Positions 1 to 8,492 of a DNA stretch of 46,503 bases are shown here, in pieces. The stretch spans positions 1-46,503 of the forward strand of contig JAFXDO010000001.1 of assembly GCA_017563195.1 (NCBI GenBank), in the 5' to 3' direction. This DNA comes from Clostridia bacterium (GTDB taxonomy: Bacteria > Bacillota > Clostridia > Oscillospirales > CAG-382). The notes under the pieces are model-generated. The model ran no database searches. It had not been told where the DNA came from and saw nothing but the letters and a program-made list of their open reading frames with translations. The position numbers were made by a program, and so were the translations under genes. Every line of letters starts with the position of its first letter. The stretch's first letter is position 1.

Positions 1-1
1 A

Positions 2-610
2 TCCTGCCGAGGCGACGGCACGCTGACCATCGAAATGCACTTCCTGCCCGACGTTTACGTCACCTGCGACGTATGTAAGGGCAAGCGATACAATCACGAA
101 ACGCTCGAGATCAAATACAAGGGCAAGTCGATCTACGACGTGCTTGAGATGACCTGCGAGGAGGGAAGAGAATTCTTCCAAAACTACCCTGCGATAAAGC
201 GTAAGCTCGACACCCTTTGCGACGTCGGCTTGGGCTACGTCAAGATAGGTCAGCCTGCGACAACGCTTTCGGGCGGCGAGGCACAGCGCGTCAAGCTTGC
301 CAACGAATTGTCGAAGCGCGCGACGGGCAAGACGCTTTACGTGCTCGACGAGCCTACCACCGGACTTCATACCGACGACGTAAACAAGCTCGTCAGCGTT
401 TTGCAGAAGCTTGTCGACGCAGGCAACTCGATAGTCGTTATCGAGCATAACCTCGACCTGATAAAAACCGCCGACTATATAATCGACCTAGGTCCCGACG
501 GCGGTGACGCAGGCGGCAGGGTCATTGCAAAGGGTACTCCAGAGGAGGTTGCCGCAAACGAGGACAGCTACACCGGCTTCTACCTGAGAAGCAAGCTCAA
601 AAATTTATGA
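2..610 (+). CDS. uvrA: Excinuclease ABC subunit A, C-terminal part (partial)
   Basis: This is the last 202 residues of UvrA, the ATPase that finds bulky DNA lesions and loads UvrB in nucleotide excision repair. The reading frame is open to the window edge, so the gene begins upstream. Visible landmarks in order are the second half of a zinc finger ([10 protein letters not shown]), the ABC signature [12 protein letters not shown], the Walker B segment [13 protein letters not shown], and the H-loop region [20 protein letters not shown] with the terminal DLGPDGG typical of UvrA. It ends 16 bases before the next gene on the same strand and may be cotranscribed with it. The identification is secure; only the N-terminal three quarters is missing. 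Confidence 0.97.
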   Translation, partial: SCRGDGTLTIEMHFLPDVYVTCDVCKGKRYNHETLEIKYKGKSIYDVLEMTCEEGREFFQNYPAIKRKLDTLCDVGLGYVKIGQPATTLSGGEAQRVKLANELSKRATGKTLYVLDEPTTGLHTDDVNKLVSVLQKLVDAGNSIVVIEHNLDLIKTADYIIDLGPDGGDAGGRVIAKGTPEEVAANEDSYTGFYLRSKLKNL

Positions 611-626
611 TTACGGAGAAATCAAA

Positions 627-2492
627 GTGATAGATTACGAAAAATATGCACCTCTGCTCGAGCAGGTCGAAAAGCCGGGCAGATACGTGGGAAGCGAATA
701 CGGAAGCGAGATACCCGATCCCGAAAAGGCAGATCTTAGAGTATGCTTCTGCTTCCCCGATACGTATGAGATCGGTATGTCGAATCTCGGCATCAAGATA
801 CTTTCGGGCTGTCTGAACAACACGGGATATGTCAGCTGTGAGCGCTGCTATATGCCTTGGCCCGATATGAGAGATCAGCTTATAAAGCATAATATGCCGC
901 TTTACGCGCTTGAAAGCGGAGACGCGCTGAGCGAGTTTGACGCGGTCGCGTTCACGCTTCAGTATGAGCTTTGCTATACCAACGTCGTTGCGATGCTCGG
1001 GCTCGGCAATATCAAGCTTCTTTCCAAGGACAGAAGTGATTCCGACCCCATAATCATCGCGGGCGGCCCCTGCGCGTACAACCCCGAGCCCATCGCCGAT
1101 TTTATCGATATTTTCTCGATAGGAGAGGGCGAGGATGCTCTGGTAGAGCTTGCTTCACTTCTTCGCGAGTGCAAGAAAAACGGCGTGAGCCGCGAGGAGA
1201 CGCTTTACCGCGCGTCACAGCTCAAGGGCTTTTACGTCCCCTCGCTTTACGACGTCGAATACAACGACGACGGCACGATAAGGTCGTTTGTGCCCAACAG
1301 AGAAAACGTACCTGCGACCGTTCAAAAGCGTATAATCGAAAACCTTGACGAGGTATATTTCCCGTGCAAGTGCTCGGTTCCCTTCCTCGAAACGGTTCAC
1401 GACCGCGTTATGCTCGAGGTGTTCCGAGGCTGTATCCGCGGATGCCGCTTCTGTCAGGCCGGTATGATATACAGACCTTATCGTGAAAAGTCGCCCGAGG
1501 TGCTTAACGAAAACGCGAAGACGGCTATAGCTCATTCGGGCTACTCCGAAATTTCGCTTACCTCGCTTTCTATCAGTGACTATACCCGTCTGCGCGAGCT
1601 TATCGACGGTATGCTCCCCTGGACGAATGCGAAAAACGTAAATCTTTCGCTCCCCTCGATGCGAATAGATAATTTTTACGAGGAGCTTTTGGAAAAGGTG
1701 TCCTCGGTAAGAAAGAGCGGTCTTACCTTTGCTCCCGAGGCGGGCACGCAGAGACTGCGTGACGTTATCAACAAAAACATCACCGAGGAAGAGATACTTA
1801 CCGCCTGCGAGAAGGCGTTCGACGGCGGCAGAAGCAGCCTGAAGCTTTACTTTATGAACGGCCTGCCCACCGAGACCGACGATGATATCAAGGGCATCGC
1901 CGCACTCGGACAGAGCATAGTCGATAAGTATTACTCCAAAAAGCGCTTCGGCGGAGGCAGGGGAGTAAACGTGACCGTGAGCGTGTCCTGCTTCGTGCCC
2001 AAGCCCTTCACTCCCTTCCAGTGGGAGGCTCAGGATTCCATTGAGGAGCTTGAGCGTAAGCAGCAGCTTCTCAAGGGCGAAATAAAAACCAAGAAGATCT
2101 CATATAAATATCACGATGCACGCGTATCCCGCATCGAAGCAGTCTTTGCCCGCGGCGACCGTAAGCTCGGACGCGCGCTTCTCGAGGCGTACAACCGCAA
2201 TATGATGCTCGACGGCTGGGACGAATACTTCAGCTATGATAAGTGGATAAGTGTCTTTGAGGACTGCGGTATTGACCCTGCGTTTTATGCGAATCGCGAG
2301 TTCGGGCTCGACGAAATACTCCCTTGGGACTTCATCGATATCGGTGTGACCAAGAAGTTTATGAAGCGCGAATACGAAAAATCGCGTCAAGCCGTTACCA
2401 CACCCGACTGCCGTACCAAGTGCTCGGGCTGTGGCGCAAGTGCGCTCTGTAACGGCAAATGCGTCTGCGACGGAGGTGAAAGCAATGCCTGA
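627..2492 (+). CDS. B12-binding-type radical SAM protein (TIGR03960-like)
   Basis: This 621-residue radical SAM enzyme starts at GTG 627, about 8 bases after a GGAGA ribosome site. The radical SAM 4Fe-4S motif CxxxCxxC is visible as GCIRGCRFC in the middle of the protein. The N-terminal part resembles the cobalamin-binding-like region of the TIGR03960 family (PDTYEIGMSNLGIKIL). The C-terminus is cysteine-rich (CRTKCSGCG, then ALCNGKCVC), which may bind a further cluster. It overlaps the next gene by 8 bases. In many Firmicutes the two are neighbours or fused and lie near rRNA/tRNA-processing and ribosomal protein genes, so a role in RNA or ribosome modification is often suspected. The actual substrate is unknown. 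Confidence 0.88.
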   Translation: MIDYEKYAPLLEQVEKPGRYVGSEYGSEIPDPEKADLRVCFCFPDTYEIGMSNLGIKILSGCLNNTGYVSCERCYMPWPDMRDQLIKHNMPLYALESGDALSEFDAVAFTLQYELCYTNVVAMLGLGNIKLLSKDRSDSDPIIIAGGPCAYNPEPIADFIDIFSIGEGEDALVELASLLRECKKNGVSREETLYRASQLKGFYVPSLYDVEYNDDGTIRSFVPNRENVPATVQKRIIENLDEVYFPCKCSVPFLETVHDRVMLEVFRGCIRGCRFCQAGMIYRPYREKSPEVLNENAKTAIAHSGYSEISLTSLSISDYTRLRELIDGMLPWTNAKNVNLSLPSMRIDNFYEELLEKVSSVRKSGLTFAPEAGTQRLRDVINKNITEEEILTACEKAFDGGRSSLKLYFMNGLPTETDDDIKGIAALGQSIVDKYYSKKRFGGGRGVNVTVSVSCFVPKPFTPFQWEAQDSIEELERKQQLLKGEIKTKKISYKYHDARVSRIEAVFARGDRKLGRALLEAYNRNMMLDGWDEYFSYDKWISVFEDCGIDPAFYANREFGLDEILPWDFIDIGVTKKFMKREYEKSRQAVTTPDCRTKCSGCGASALCNGKCVCDGGESNA

Positions 2493-3090
2493 TATCCGTG
2501 TTACCTTTACGAAGCTTGATAAGCTCAAATACATATCACATCTGGATCTCCAGCGTGCTATTCACCGTATGCTTGTGAGAAGCGGGCTTCCCATTGCGTA
2601 CAGCGAGGGCTTCAACCCCCATCCGAGGCTCAATATCGCGCTCCCGCTATCTATCTATCAGGAGGGCGAAAGAGAGCTGTTCGACTTCCGTGTCGTAAAT
2701 GAGGTTGCGCTTGACGAGATCGAATCGAGGCTTAAGGCATCGGTGTTCCCGGGTATGGACGTCGTTAAGGTCGAGCTTGCCGTGGGTAAGCTTGCCACTA
2801 AGCACGCGATATGGCGACTCGAAACCGTCACCGACATCCCGCTTGACGAATTCAAGTCGGCGTTTGAATCGGCTATGCCCGTGCTGAAGAGGTCTAAGGC
2901 AGGAGAAAAGACGGTCGACATTCAGCCGATGACCGAGCTGGTGTCCGCAGAAAGCACAGAAAACGGCATAATCGCGCGTGTAAAGCTCAATGCGGCGGGT
3001 AACGATTACCTCAATCCGTCCTACGTGGCGGCGTTCTTCGGTGAAAGGCTCAAATTGGTTCGCACGGTACGCGAGAATATTATATTTTAG
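2485..3090 (+). CDS. Radical-SAM-associated protein (TIGR03936/DUF2344-like)
   Basis: The start is placed at ATG 2485 because a GGAGGTG ribosome site lies just before it and the protein then begins MPDIRVTFTKLDKLKYISH, the usual start of this family. The reading frame is open further upstream, but only inside the previous gene. The product has about 201 residues with no signal peptide or membrane segment. The early segment with LQRAIHRMLVRSGLPIAYSE followed by GFNPHPRLN is the family hallmark. It is translationally coupled to the preceding radical SAM gene by an 8-base overlap and is expected to be its partner subunit. No catalytic residues can be assigned. The rng, rplU and rpmA genes that often follow this pair are absent here. 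Confidence 0.85.
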   Translation: MPDIRVTFTKLDKLKYISHLDLQRAIHRMLVRSGLPIAYSEGFNPHPRLNIALPLSIYQEGERELFDFRVVNEVALDEIESRLKASVFPGMDVVKVELAVGKLATKHAIWRLETVTDIPLDEFKSAFESAMPVLKRSKAGEKTVDIQPMTELVSAESTENGIIARVKLNAAGNDYLNPSYVAAFFGERLKLVRTVRENIIF

Positions 3091-3102
3091 TACAAAAATC
3101 TA

Positions 3103-3131
3103 TTGATATCGCGCCGAATCTCTGCTATAAT
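3103..3131 (+). promoter_or_regulatory. Sigma-A promoter for the lipoprotein-pyrH operon
   Basis: TTGATA at 3103-3108 and TATAAT at 3126-3131 are separated by exactly 17 bases. A TG one base before the -10 box gives an extended -10. Transcription should begin near 3138, only about 3 bases before the ATG of the next gene. Confidence 0.85.
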
Positions 3132-3140
3132 TACAATGAT

Positions 3141-4415
3141 ATGGAATATAAAAACCGATTTACGACTAAAAAGTTAATAATGCTCCTGCTTGCCGCCGTC
3201 TTGCTGCTCGTATTTTGCGGCTGTCAGGGCGAGGGGGAGTCGTCTGCTCCGTCGACAGAGGAAAGCGTCGAGCCCGAAGCGTTCGACGTCGAAAGGGCGA
3301 TCGAGCTTATCGAAAGAGACAGGCTCGCGACCGAGATATTCATCAACAACTCGCTTTGCAAAAGAAGCGACAGCGCTAATCTTAAGGCGGTAGACGGCGA
3401 GTATTCGGAATTTTCCGCTATCGTCGGCTTGCTTGATTCGACCTATACCGAGTCGGGCGGCTGTAAGGAGGCTTTTCTGAAATATCCCGAGGGACACATC
3501 CCGTCGGTTTCGGCTATCGAGGATAAGACCTACGTTTTCAACCACGTCGGCAGCGAGTACGATGATTTTGTGATGACCTCGACCGTCAAGCTCGAAAACG
3601 GCAGGGACGAAAACGAGATGCTTATTAAAGCGACCACCCGCACGATGAACGAGCTTACCTTTACGGCGCGTCTTACCGAAAACGGCTGGCGGCTCGAAAA
3701 GGGGATATACTTCCTTAACCCGCCGACCGCAACCGAGTGTAACAAGGAGTTCCCGCTGTCCTCTCTCGGTTCTTTCGGTGAATTCAAAGGCAAAATAACT
3801 GTTATCGAGCTTTTCGTTTCGGATAAGGAGGCGGGGTTCACCTCTGCGGAGGAGGATGAATACCACGCACGCATAAGCAAATGCCTTGATTTTCTGTGCA
3901 GTAATGCCGAGGCATACGGTGGGGAGGTCGAAATCGTTTATGAAAAGCGCTTTTTCGACCATTCCGAAATAATGGGGACTCGTCCTCTTGATTTCGATAT
4001 CGTTTTTGCCGAAACCGGATTCGGGACGCTTAAAAGCTTCGCCGAGGCTACGGTAGACCTGAGCGACAGCGACGGCTACGTCTTCGCGGTCTGTATGGAT
4101 AAGGAAACAGAAATGGGCTATACGGCAAACGCGGGAACAAAGGAGACCGAGCTGTATTACGGCGAAAAGCTGATCGTCGGCAACAATACGTCGAATGCAG
4201 ATATCTGCAGGTCGCTTATATATCTTCTCGGCGGCTACGGATATGACGAAGAGCTTTGCGGCAAATATGAGGAATCGCTTTTCCGCAATTATTTTCCGAA
4301 CGATATAATGATCAACAGCTCGTTGGACGACTCGGTGATTTCGCCGGTTACGGCTTATGCCTGCGGAATGACCGATGAGCTCGACCCGCTTTATCGCGTA
4401 TTTTTCTATGAATAA
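3141..4415 (+). CDS. Predicted lipoprotein of unknown function
   Basis: The 424-residue product has a short positive N-region (KNRFTTKK), a hydrophobic stretch at about residues 12-25 and a lipobox-like end FCGC with Cys28 as the likely lipidated residue. This predicts export and anchoring to the outer face of the membrane. The mature part starts with an acidic Ser/Glu linker and is otherwise a soluble mixed alpha/beta chain; I recognise no domain in it. ATG 3141 is preferred over ATG 3180 because the latter loses the basic N-region. No ribosome site precedes ATG 3141, and the promoter places transcript start almost on it, so the message may be leaderless. It sits just ahead of pyrH, where rpsB-tsf is common in other bacteria. 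Confidence 0.75.
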   Translation: MEYKNRFTTKKLIMLLLAAVLLLVFCGCQGEGESSAPSTEESVEPEAFDVERAIELIERDRLATEIFINNSLCKRSDSANLKAVDGEYSEFSAIVGLLDSTYTESGGCKEAFLKYPEGHIPSVSAIEDKTYVFNHVGSEYDDFVMTSTVKLENGRDENEMLIKATTRTMNELTFTARLTENGWRLEKGIYFLNPPTATECNKEFPLSSLGSFGEFKGKITVIELFVSDKEAGFTSAEEDEYHARISKCLDFLCSNAEAYGGEVEIVYEKRFFDHSEIMGTRPLDFDIVFAETGFGTLKSFAEATVDLSDSDGYVFAVCMDKETEMGYTANAGTKETELYYGEKLIVGNNTSNADICRSLIYLLGGYGYDEELCGKYEESLFRNYFPNDIMINSSLDDSVISPVTAYACGMTDELDPLYRVFFYE

Positions 4416-4433
4416 AAAGCGAGGGAATTGAAA

Positions 4434-5144
4434 ATGGCAAATCAGTATAAGCGTGTTCTTGTAAAACTCAGCGGAGAAGCCCTTTCGGGCGAAAAGAGAA
4501 TACTTAACGGCGATATGCTCGCGTCGGTCGCCGATAAGCTTGCACGTCTCGTTAAGGACGGCACTCAGGTCTGCGTCGTTATCGGCGCGGGTAACATATG
4601 GCGGGGCGCAAGACAGAACGGACTCGAGATCGACCGTGTAAGAGGCGATCATATGGGTATGCTCGCAACCGTTATCAACTCGCTTGCGATGCAGGACTAT
4701 ATCATCAAAACGGGTGTCAATGCCCGCGTGATGAGTGCGGTACAGATACAGCAGTTCTGCGAGCCCTACGCACAGTACAAGGCTATCGAGTATCTCGAGC
4801 AGGGTGAGGTCGTTATCCTCGCTTGCGGCGTCGGCTATCCCTTCTTCTCGACCGATACCGGCATGATGCTCCGTGCGGCTGAGCTCAAGTGCGACGCCGT
4901 GCTTTCGGCGAAGAACGTCGACGGCGTTTACGACAAGGACCCCGCACGTTATCCCGACGCAAAGAAGTTTGATACTCTTACGTATTCCGAAATGCTCTCG
5001 CTCGGCTTAAAGGCGATCGATCAGAGTGCGGCGGCGATCGGCGAGGAATGCGGCATCAAGACCGTGCTTTTCCCGCTTTCCGACCCCGAAAACATTATCC
5101 TTGCCGCAAAAGGCGAAGCCATCGGCACGTTACTGAAGAATTAA
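4434..5144 (+). CDS. pyrH: Uridylate kinase (UMP kinase)
   Basis: PyrH phosphorylates UMP to UDP in pyrimidine nucleotide synthesis and is a cytosolic hexamer of the amino acid kinase fold. The sequence shows the N-terminal VKLSGEAL loop, GAGNIWRG, the DHMGMLATVIN segment and AKNVDGVYDKDP, all diagnostic. ATG 4434 gives 236 residues, normal for the family, with a GAGGG ribosome site about 8 bases upstream; a TTG six bases earlier is also in frame but poorly spaced. It lies 18 bases after the lipoprotein gene and 37 before frr, the standard pyrH-frr pairing. Confidence 0.97.
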   Translation: MANQYKRVLVKLSGEALSGEKRILNGDMLASVADKLARLVKDGTQVCVVIGAGNIWRGARQNGLEIDRVRGDHMGMLATVINSLAMQDYIIKTGVNARVMSAVQIQQFCEPYAQYKAIEYLEQGEVVILACGVGYPFFSTDTGMMLRAAELKCDAVLSAKNVDGVYDKDPARYPDAKKFDTLTYSEMLSLGLKAIDQSAAAIGEECGIKTVLFPLSDPENIILAAKGEAIGTLLKN

Positions 5145-5181
5145 AAAAATATATAAAACCTTAAAAAGGAAGGTAACAAAA

Positions 5182-5733
5182 ATGTTTGAACTTAAGCCCT
5201 TTGAAGAAAGAATGAAAAAGTCCATTTCTGTTCTCGAGGAGGATTTCGCAACCATCCGCGTAGGCAGAGCAAGCGCAAAGGTTCTCGATAAGATCACCGT
5301 GCCCTACTACGGCACCCCCACTAACCTCGAAGGCGTTGCTACCATCAAGGCAACCGATGCAAGAACTCTTGTAATCACTCCTTGGGAAGCAAGCATGGTC
5401 AAGGAAATCGAAAAGGCAATTCTCGCTTCCGACGTCGGCATCACCCCGACCAACGACGGCAAGTGCATCCGTCTCTCGTTCCCCGCACTTACCGAGGAGC
5501 GCAGAAAGGAGCTCACCAAGAAGACCGCAAAGATGGGTGAGGAATGTAAGGTGGCTATCCGTAACGTTCGTCGCGACGCTAACGATGCCGCTAAGAAGAT
5601 GCAGAAGGCTTCTGAGATCACCGAGGACGACCTTAAGGCAGCAGAAAAGAACATTCAGGATCTCACCGACAAGCTCATTAAAGAGGTTGACGCCGTTATC
5701 GCAAGAAAAGATAAGGAAATCATGGAGATCTGA
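5182..5733 (+). CDS. frr: Ribosome recycling factor
   Basis: RRF splits post-termination 70S ribosomes together with EF-G. The 183-residue length matches the family. It shows the RVGRASAKVLDKITV segment followed by YYGTPTNL, and the long C-terminal helix rich in Lys and Glu. A strong AAGGAAGG ribosome site precedes ATG 5182. It follows pyrH and precedes uppS after a 105-base gap that holds a GC-rich hairpin. Confidence 0.98.
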   Translation: MFELKPFEERMKKSISVLEEDFATIRVGRASAKVLDKITVPYYGTPTNLEGVATIKATDARTLVITPWEASMVKEIEKAILASDVGITPTNDGKCIRLSFPALTEERRKELTKKTAKMGEECKVAIRNVRRDANDAAKKMQKASEITEDDLKAAEKNIQDLTDKLIKEVDAVIARKDKEIMEI

Positions 5734-5754
5734 GTTATCCCCGATTTTTACCGC

Positions 5755-5784
5755 CGTCCCCGTCCGAATATGCGGTCGGGGACG
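5755..5784 (+). other. Intergenic GC-rich hairpin between frr and uppS
   Basis: Arms 5755-5766 and 5773-5784 pair over 12 positions with one T-T mismatch and a 6-base loop (AATATG). No T-run follows on the plus strand, so it does not look like a normal intrinsic terminator. It could be a processing or stabilising element in the operon mRNA. Confidence 0.6.
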
Positions 5785-5838
5785 CGCGAGCCTTTAAAGA
5801 CATGCATTAGCTTTAATCTTTCGGAATGAGGTAATCAT

Positions 5839-6525
5839 ATGCCTGAAATGAAGCTGCCGAGACACGTTGCGATGATAATGGACGGCAACGGTCGTTGGGC
5901 AAAAAAACGTCTTCTTCCGCGTACTGCGGGACACAAGGCAGGGGTCGACGCGTTTATCAATATTGCCGATACCTGCATCGAAATGGGAATAGAGTATCTC
6001 ACAGTTTACGCATTTTCTACCGAAAACTGGAACCGCGCACCCGAAGAGGTAAGCGCGTTGATGGAGCTTATGAGCAAGGGTATTTCAAAGTACGAGCCCG
6101 AGCTTCAGAAGCGCAACGTAAAATTGAACATTCTCGGCGATCTTTCGCTGTTTGAGGATAAATACAGAAACGAAATTGAGGGCGTGCGCACGCGTCTTTC
6201 GAAAAACACGGGTATGACGCTTTCTATCTGCCTTTCCTACGGGGGCAGGCAGGAGATCGTTTATGCCGTGAATAATCTGCTCAAATCGGGCAAGACCGAA
6301 ATTACCGCGGAGGACATTTCGAACAGCCTCTACACCGCCTCCATGCCCGACCCCGATCTTGTCATCCGCACAAGCGGAGAATACAGGATCTCGAACTTTC
6401 TTTTGTGGCAATCGGCTTATTCCGAATATTACTTCGCGGACGTTTTCTGGCCCGATTTTGATAAGAACGAGCTTTTGAAGGCGTTCGAGGCATATTCCAA
6501 GCGCGAGCGCCGTTACGGGAGGTAA
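5839..6525 (+). CDS. uppS: Isoprenyl (undecaprenyl diphosphate) synthase
   Basis: This cis-prenyltransferase condenses isopentenyl diphosphate onto farnesyl diphosphate to make the C55 lipid carrier for peptidoglycan precursors. The catalytic motif MDGNGRWAKKR lies near residue 14, followed by TVYAFSTENWNR and the C-terminal RTSGEYRISNFLLWQ and YFADVFWPDF motifs, all canonical. The length of 228 residues is slightly short but within range. A GAGGTAA ribosome site precedes ATG 5839. Its stop is two bases from the cdsA start, so the two are coupled. Confidence 0.97.
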   Translation: MPEMKLPRHVAMIMDGNGRWAKKRLLPRTAGHKAGVDAFINIADTCIEMGIEYLTVYAFSTENWNRAPEEVSALMELMSKGISKYEPELQKRNVKLNILGDLSLFEDKYRNEIEGVRTRLSKNTGMTLSICLSYGGRQEIVYAVNNLLKSGKTEITAEDISNSLYTASMPDPDLVIRTSGEYRISNFLLWQSAYSEYYFADVFWPDFDKNELLKAFEAYSKRERRYGR

Positions 6526-6527
6526 CC

Positions 6528-7334
6528 ATGCTTAAAAGAATTATAACCGGTGCTATCGCCGCAGTATGTCTTATACTTGTTCTTGTGTTCGGAAAAACAC
6601 TCGGCGCCGCAATACTGTTTGCCGTAGCCTGCGGCATTTCCGCGTATGAAATGCTTTCCTGCTGCGGATTGCTTAAGAATTGGTACGTTTCGGTACCCGC
6701 AATACTGTTTACGGCGTTTTGTGCGTTGCTTCCCGCAATAGTAAACCACACCGTAAACCTTATCGGCTTCCTTCTTGCGGCTATCCCGCTTGTGCTCGTC
6801 TGCTTCCTTTTTATTGCGGTGCTTGCGCATAAGTCGGTCGATATCGGCAAGATAACCATGTTCTTTTCGCTTGCGCTTTATATTACCGCAGGCTTTGCTT
6901 CTCTCACGTTTTTGCGCAACTATTACGGACTCAGCTCGGTGGTTTTGGTGTTCGTGGTTGCCTGCGTGACCGATATTTTCGCATATTTTACGGGAATGCT
7001 TTTCGGTAAAAAGAAGCTTTGTCCCGAAATCTCTCCGAAAAAGACGGTTGCGGGTGCCATCGGCGGTACGCTTTTCGGTACGATTTCGGGTATGGCGGTC
7101 TATTGGATAGTCGTGGGCAATCCTCTTTACGGACTCGTGGCGCTTCCGCTGTCTGTCGTCGGTCAGCTCGGCGACCTTTCGGCGTCTCTTGTCAAGCGTA
7201 AGTTCGGCGTTAAGGACTACGGAAAGATTTTCCCGGGTCACGGCGGTGTGCTCGACAGATTCGACAGCATCATTCCCGTCGCTATAGTGACTGCGATATA
7301 CTTCGTCGCAATGTCTATCATCCCCATGCTTTGA
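6528..7334 (+). CDS. cdsA: Phosphatidate cytidylyltransferase
   Basis: CdsA makes CDP-diacylglycerol from phosphatidic acid and CTP, the branch point for membrane phospholipids. The 268-residue protein is mostly hydrophobic, with about seven membrane segments. Near the C-terminus it has the CDS signature, SLVKRKFGVKDYGK running into FPGHGGVLDRFDS, whose Asp residues bind metal and substrate. GGAGGTAA at the end of uppS provides the ribosome site for ATG 6528. It is part of the conserved uppS-cdsA-dxr block. Confidence 0.96.
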   Translation: MLKRIITGAIAAVCLILVLVFGKTLGAAILFAVACGISAYEMLSCCGLLKNWYVSVPAILFTAFCALLPAIVNHTVNLIGFLLAAIPLVLVCFLFIAVLAHKSVDIGKITMFFSLALYITAGFASLTFLRNYYGLSSVVLVFVVACVTDIFAYFTGMLFGKKKLCPEISPKKTVAGAIGGTLFGTISGMAVYWIVVGNPLYGLVALPLSVVGQLGDLSASLVKRKFGVKDYGKIFPGHGGVLDRFDSIIPVAIVTAIYFVAMSIIPML

Positions 7335-7342
7335 GGTGCATA

Positions 7343-8479
7343 ATGCAAAACATATCTCTGCTCGGAAGCACGGGCTCAATAGGAACACAGACTCTCGACG
7401 TGGCGCGTAATCTTGGGATTCGCGTCACTGCGCTTTCTGCACATTCCAACGTAAGACTGCTCGAGCAGCAATGCCGCGAGTTTAAGCCCGACGTCGTCTG
7501 CATAGGCGAGGAAAAATACAACGAATTTAAGCTTGCGGTTAACGATCTCGGACTCAAAATACTCTGCGGAGACGAGGGCGTGGTCGAGATAGCAAGCGAC
7601 GATCGGTCCGAAACCTTGGTCAACGCCGTTCTCGGTATGAAGGGACTTCTTCCAACGATCGCGGCGGCTGAAAGGGGGAAGAGGATAGCGTTTGCAAACA
7701 AGGAAACGCTCGTTGCAGGCGGCAAGCTCGTGACCGATGCGGTAAAGCGCGGAAACGCAACTCTCTTGCCGGTCGATAGCGAGCATTCGGCGATATTTCA
7801 ATGCATTCAGGGTAAAAATAAGATAAAAAGGATCTGGCTTACCGGATCCGGCGGTCCCTTTTTCGGAAAGGATCGCGGATTTTTAAAGGACGTTACTCCC
7901 GAAATGGCTGTCAAGCACCCCAAGTGGAGCATGGGCAAGAAGATATCGGTCGACAGCGCGAGCCTTATGAACAAGGGGCTTGAGCTTATCGAGGCGGTGC
8001 ATCTTTTCGACGTCGAGCCCGAGCAGGTTCAGGTCGTTATCCATCCCCAGAGCATCGTTCATTCGCTCGTTGAATTCGAGGATAACGCGGTGCTTGCACA
8101 GATGGGCATGCCCGATATGCGAGTCTGCATCCAGTACGCGCTTACCTATCCCGACCGTGCTCCGTCGCAGGCGGAAAGCCTTGACCTTTTCGGAAAGGAT
8201 CTCGAGTTCCGTCGTTACGACGGAGACGCATTCCCTCTGCTTGAATTGGCAAAGAGGGCAATAAAGACGGGCGGAAATCTGCCTGCGATAATGAACGGCG
8301 CTAACGAAGAGGCTGTTGCACAGTTCCTTGATCACAAAATCGGCTTTACCAAAATGTTCGAGCTTGTTATCGATGCCTGCGAGGGCGCTTCTGCCGTTCC
8401 TGTCATTCAAAACCCCACGTTAGAGGATATTCTTGCGTCGGATAAATCGGCGCGCGAATACGTTTTGTCCCGTATTTAG
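7343..8479 (+). CDS. dxr: 1-deoxy-D-xylulose 5-phosphate reductoisomerase
   Basis: Dxr carries out the first committed MEP-pathway step, the NADPH-dependent conversion of DXP to MEP. ATG 7343 is chosen because the protein then starts MQNISLLGSTGSIGTQTL, with the dinucleotide-binding GSTGSIG in place; the ribosome site GAGGTG lies 4 bases upstream. Further hallmarks are ANKETLVAGG, the metal-site region DSEHSAIFQC, GSGGPFF, HPKWSMGKKISVDSA and IHPQSIVHSLVEF. The resulting 378 residues are typical. An in-frame TTG at 7331 overlapping the cdsA stop is a less likely start. Confidence 0.97.
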   Translation: MQNISLLGSTGSIGTQTLDVARNLGIRVTALSAHSNVRLLEQQCREFKPDVVCIGEEKYNEFKLAVNDLGLKILCGDEGVVEIASDDRSETLVNAVLGMKGLLPTIAAAERGKRIAFANKETLVAGGKLVTDAVKRGNATLLPVDSEHSAIFQCIQGKNKIKRIWLTGSGGPFFGKDRGFLKDVTPEMAVKHPKWSMGKKISVDSASLMNKGLELIEAVHLFDVEPEQVQVVIHPQSIVHSLVEFEDNAVLAQMGMPDMRVCIQYALTYPDRAPSQAESLDLFGKDLEFRRYDGDAFPLLELAKRAIKTGGNLPAIMNGANEEAVAQFLDHKIGFTKMFELVIDACEGASAVPVIQNPTLEDILASDKSAREYVLSRI

Positions 8480-8492
8480 GAGTTGATATCTG

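Noticed and set aside
3174..4652. Long antisense open frame (492 codons) opposite the lipoprotein and pyrH genes
   Set aside because: It is a mirror frame caused by codon bias of the plus-strand genes, spans two unrelated genes and resembles no protein family.
5755..5784. Intrinsic terminator after frr
   Set aside because: No T-run follows the hairpin, so it is listed only as a structured element.
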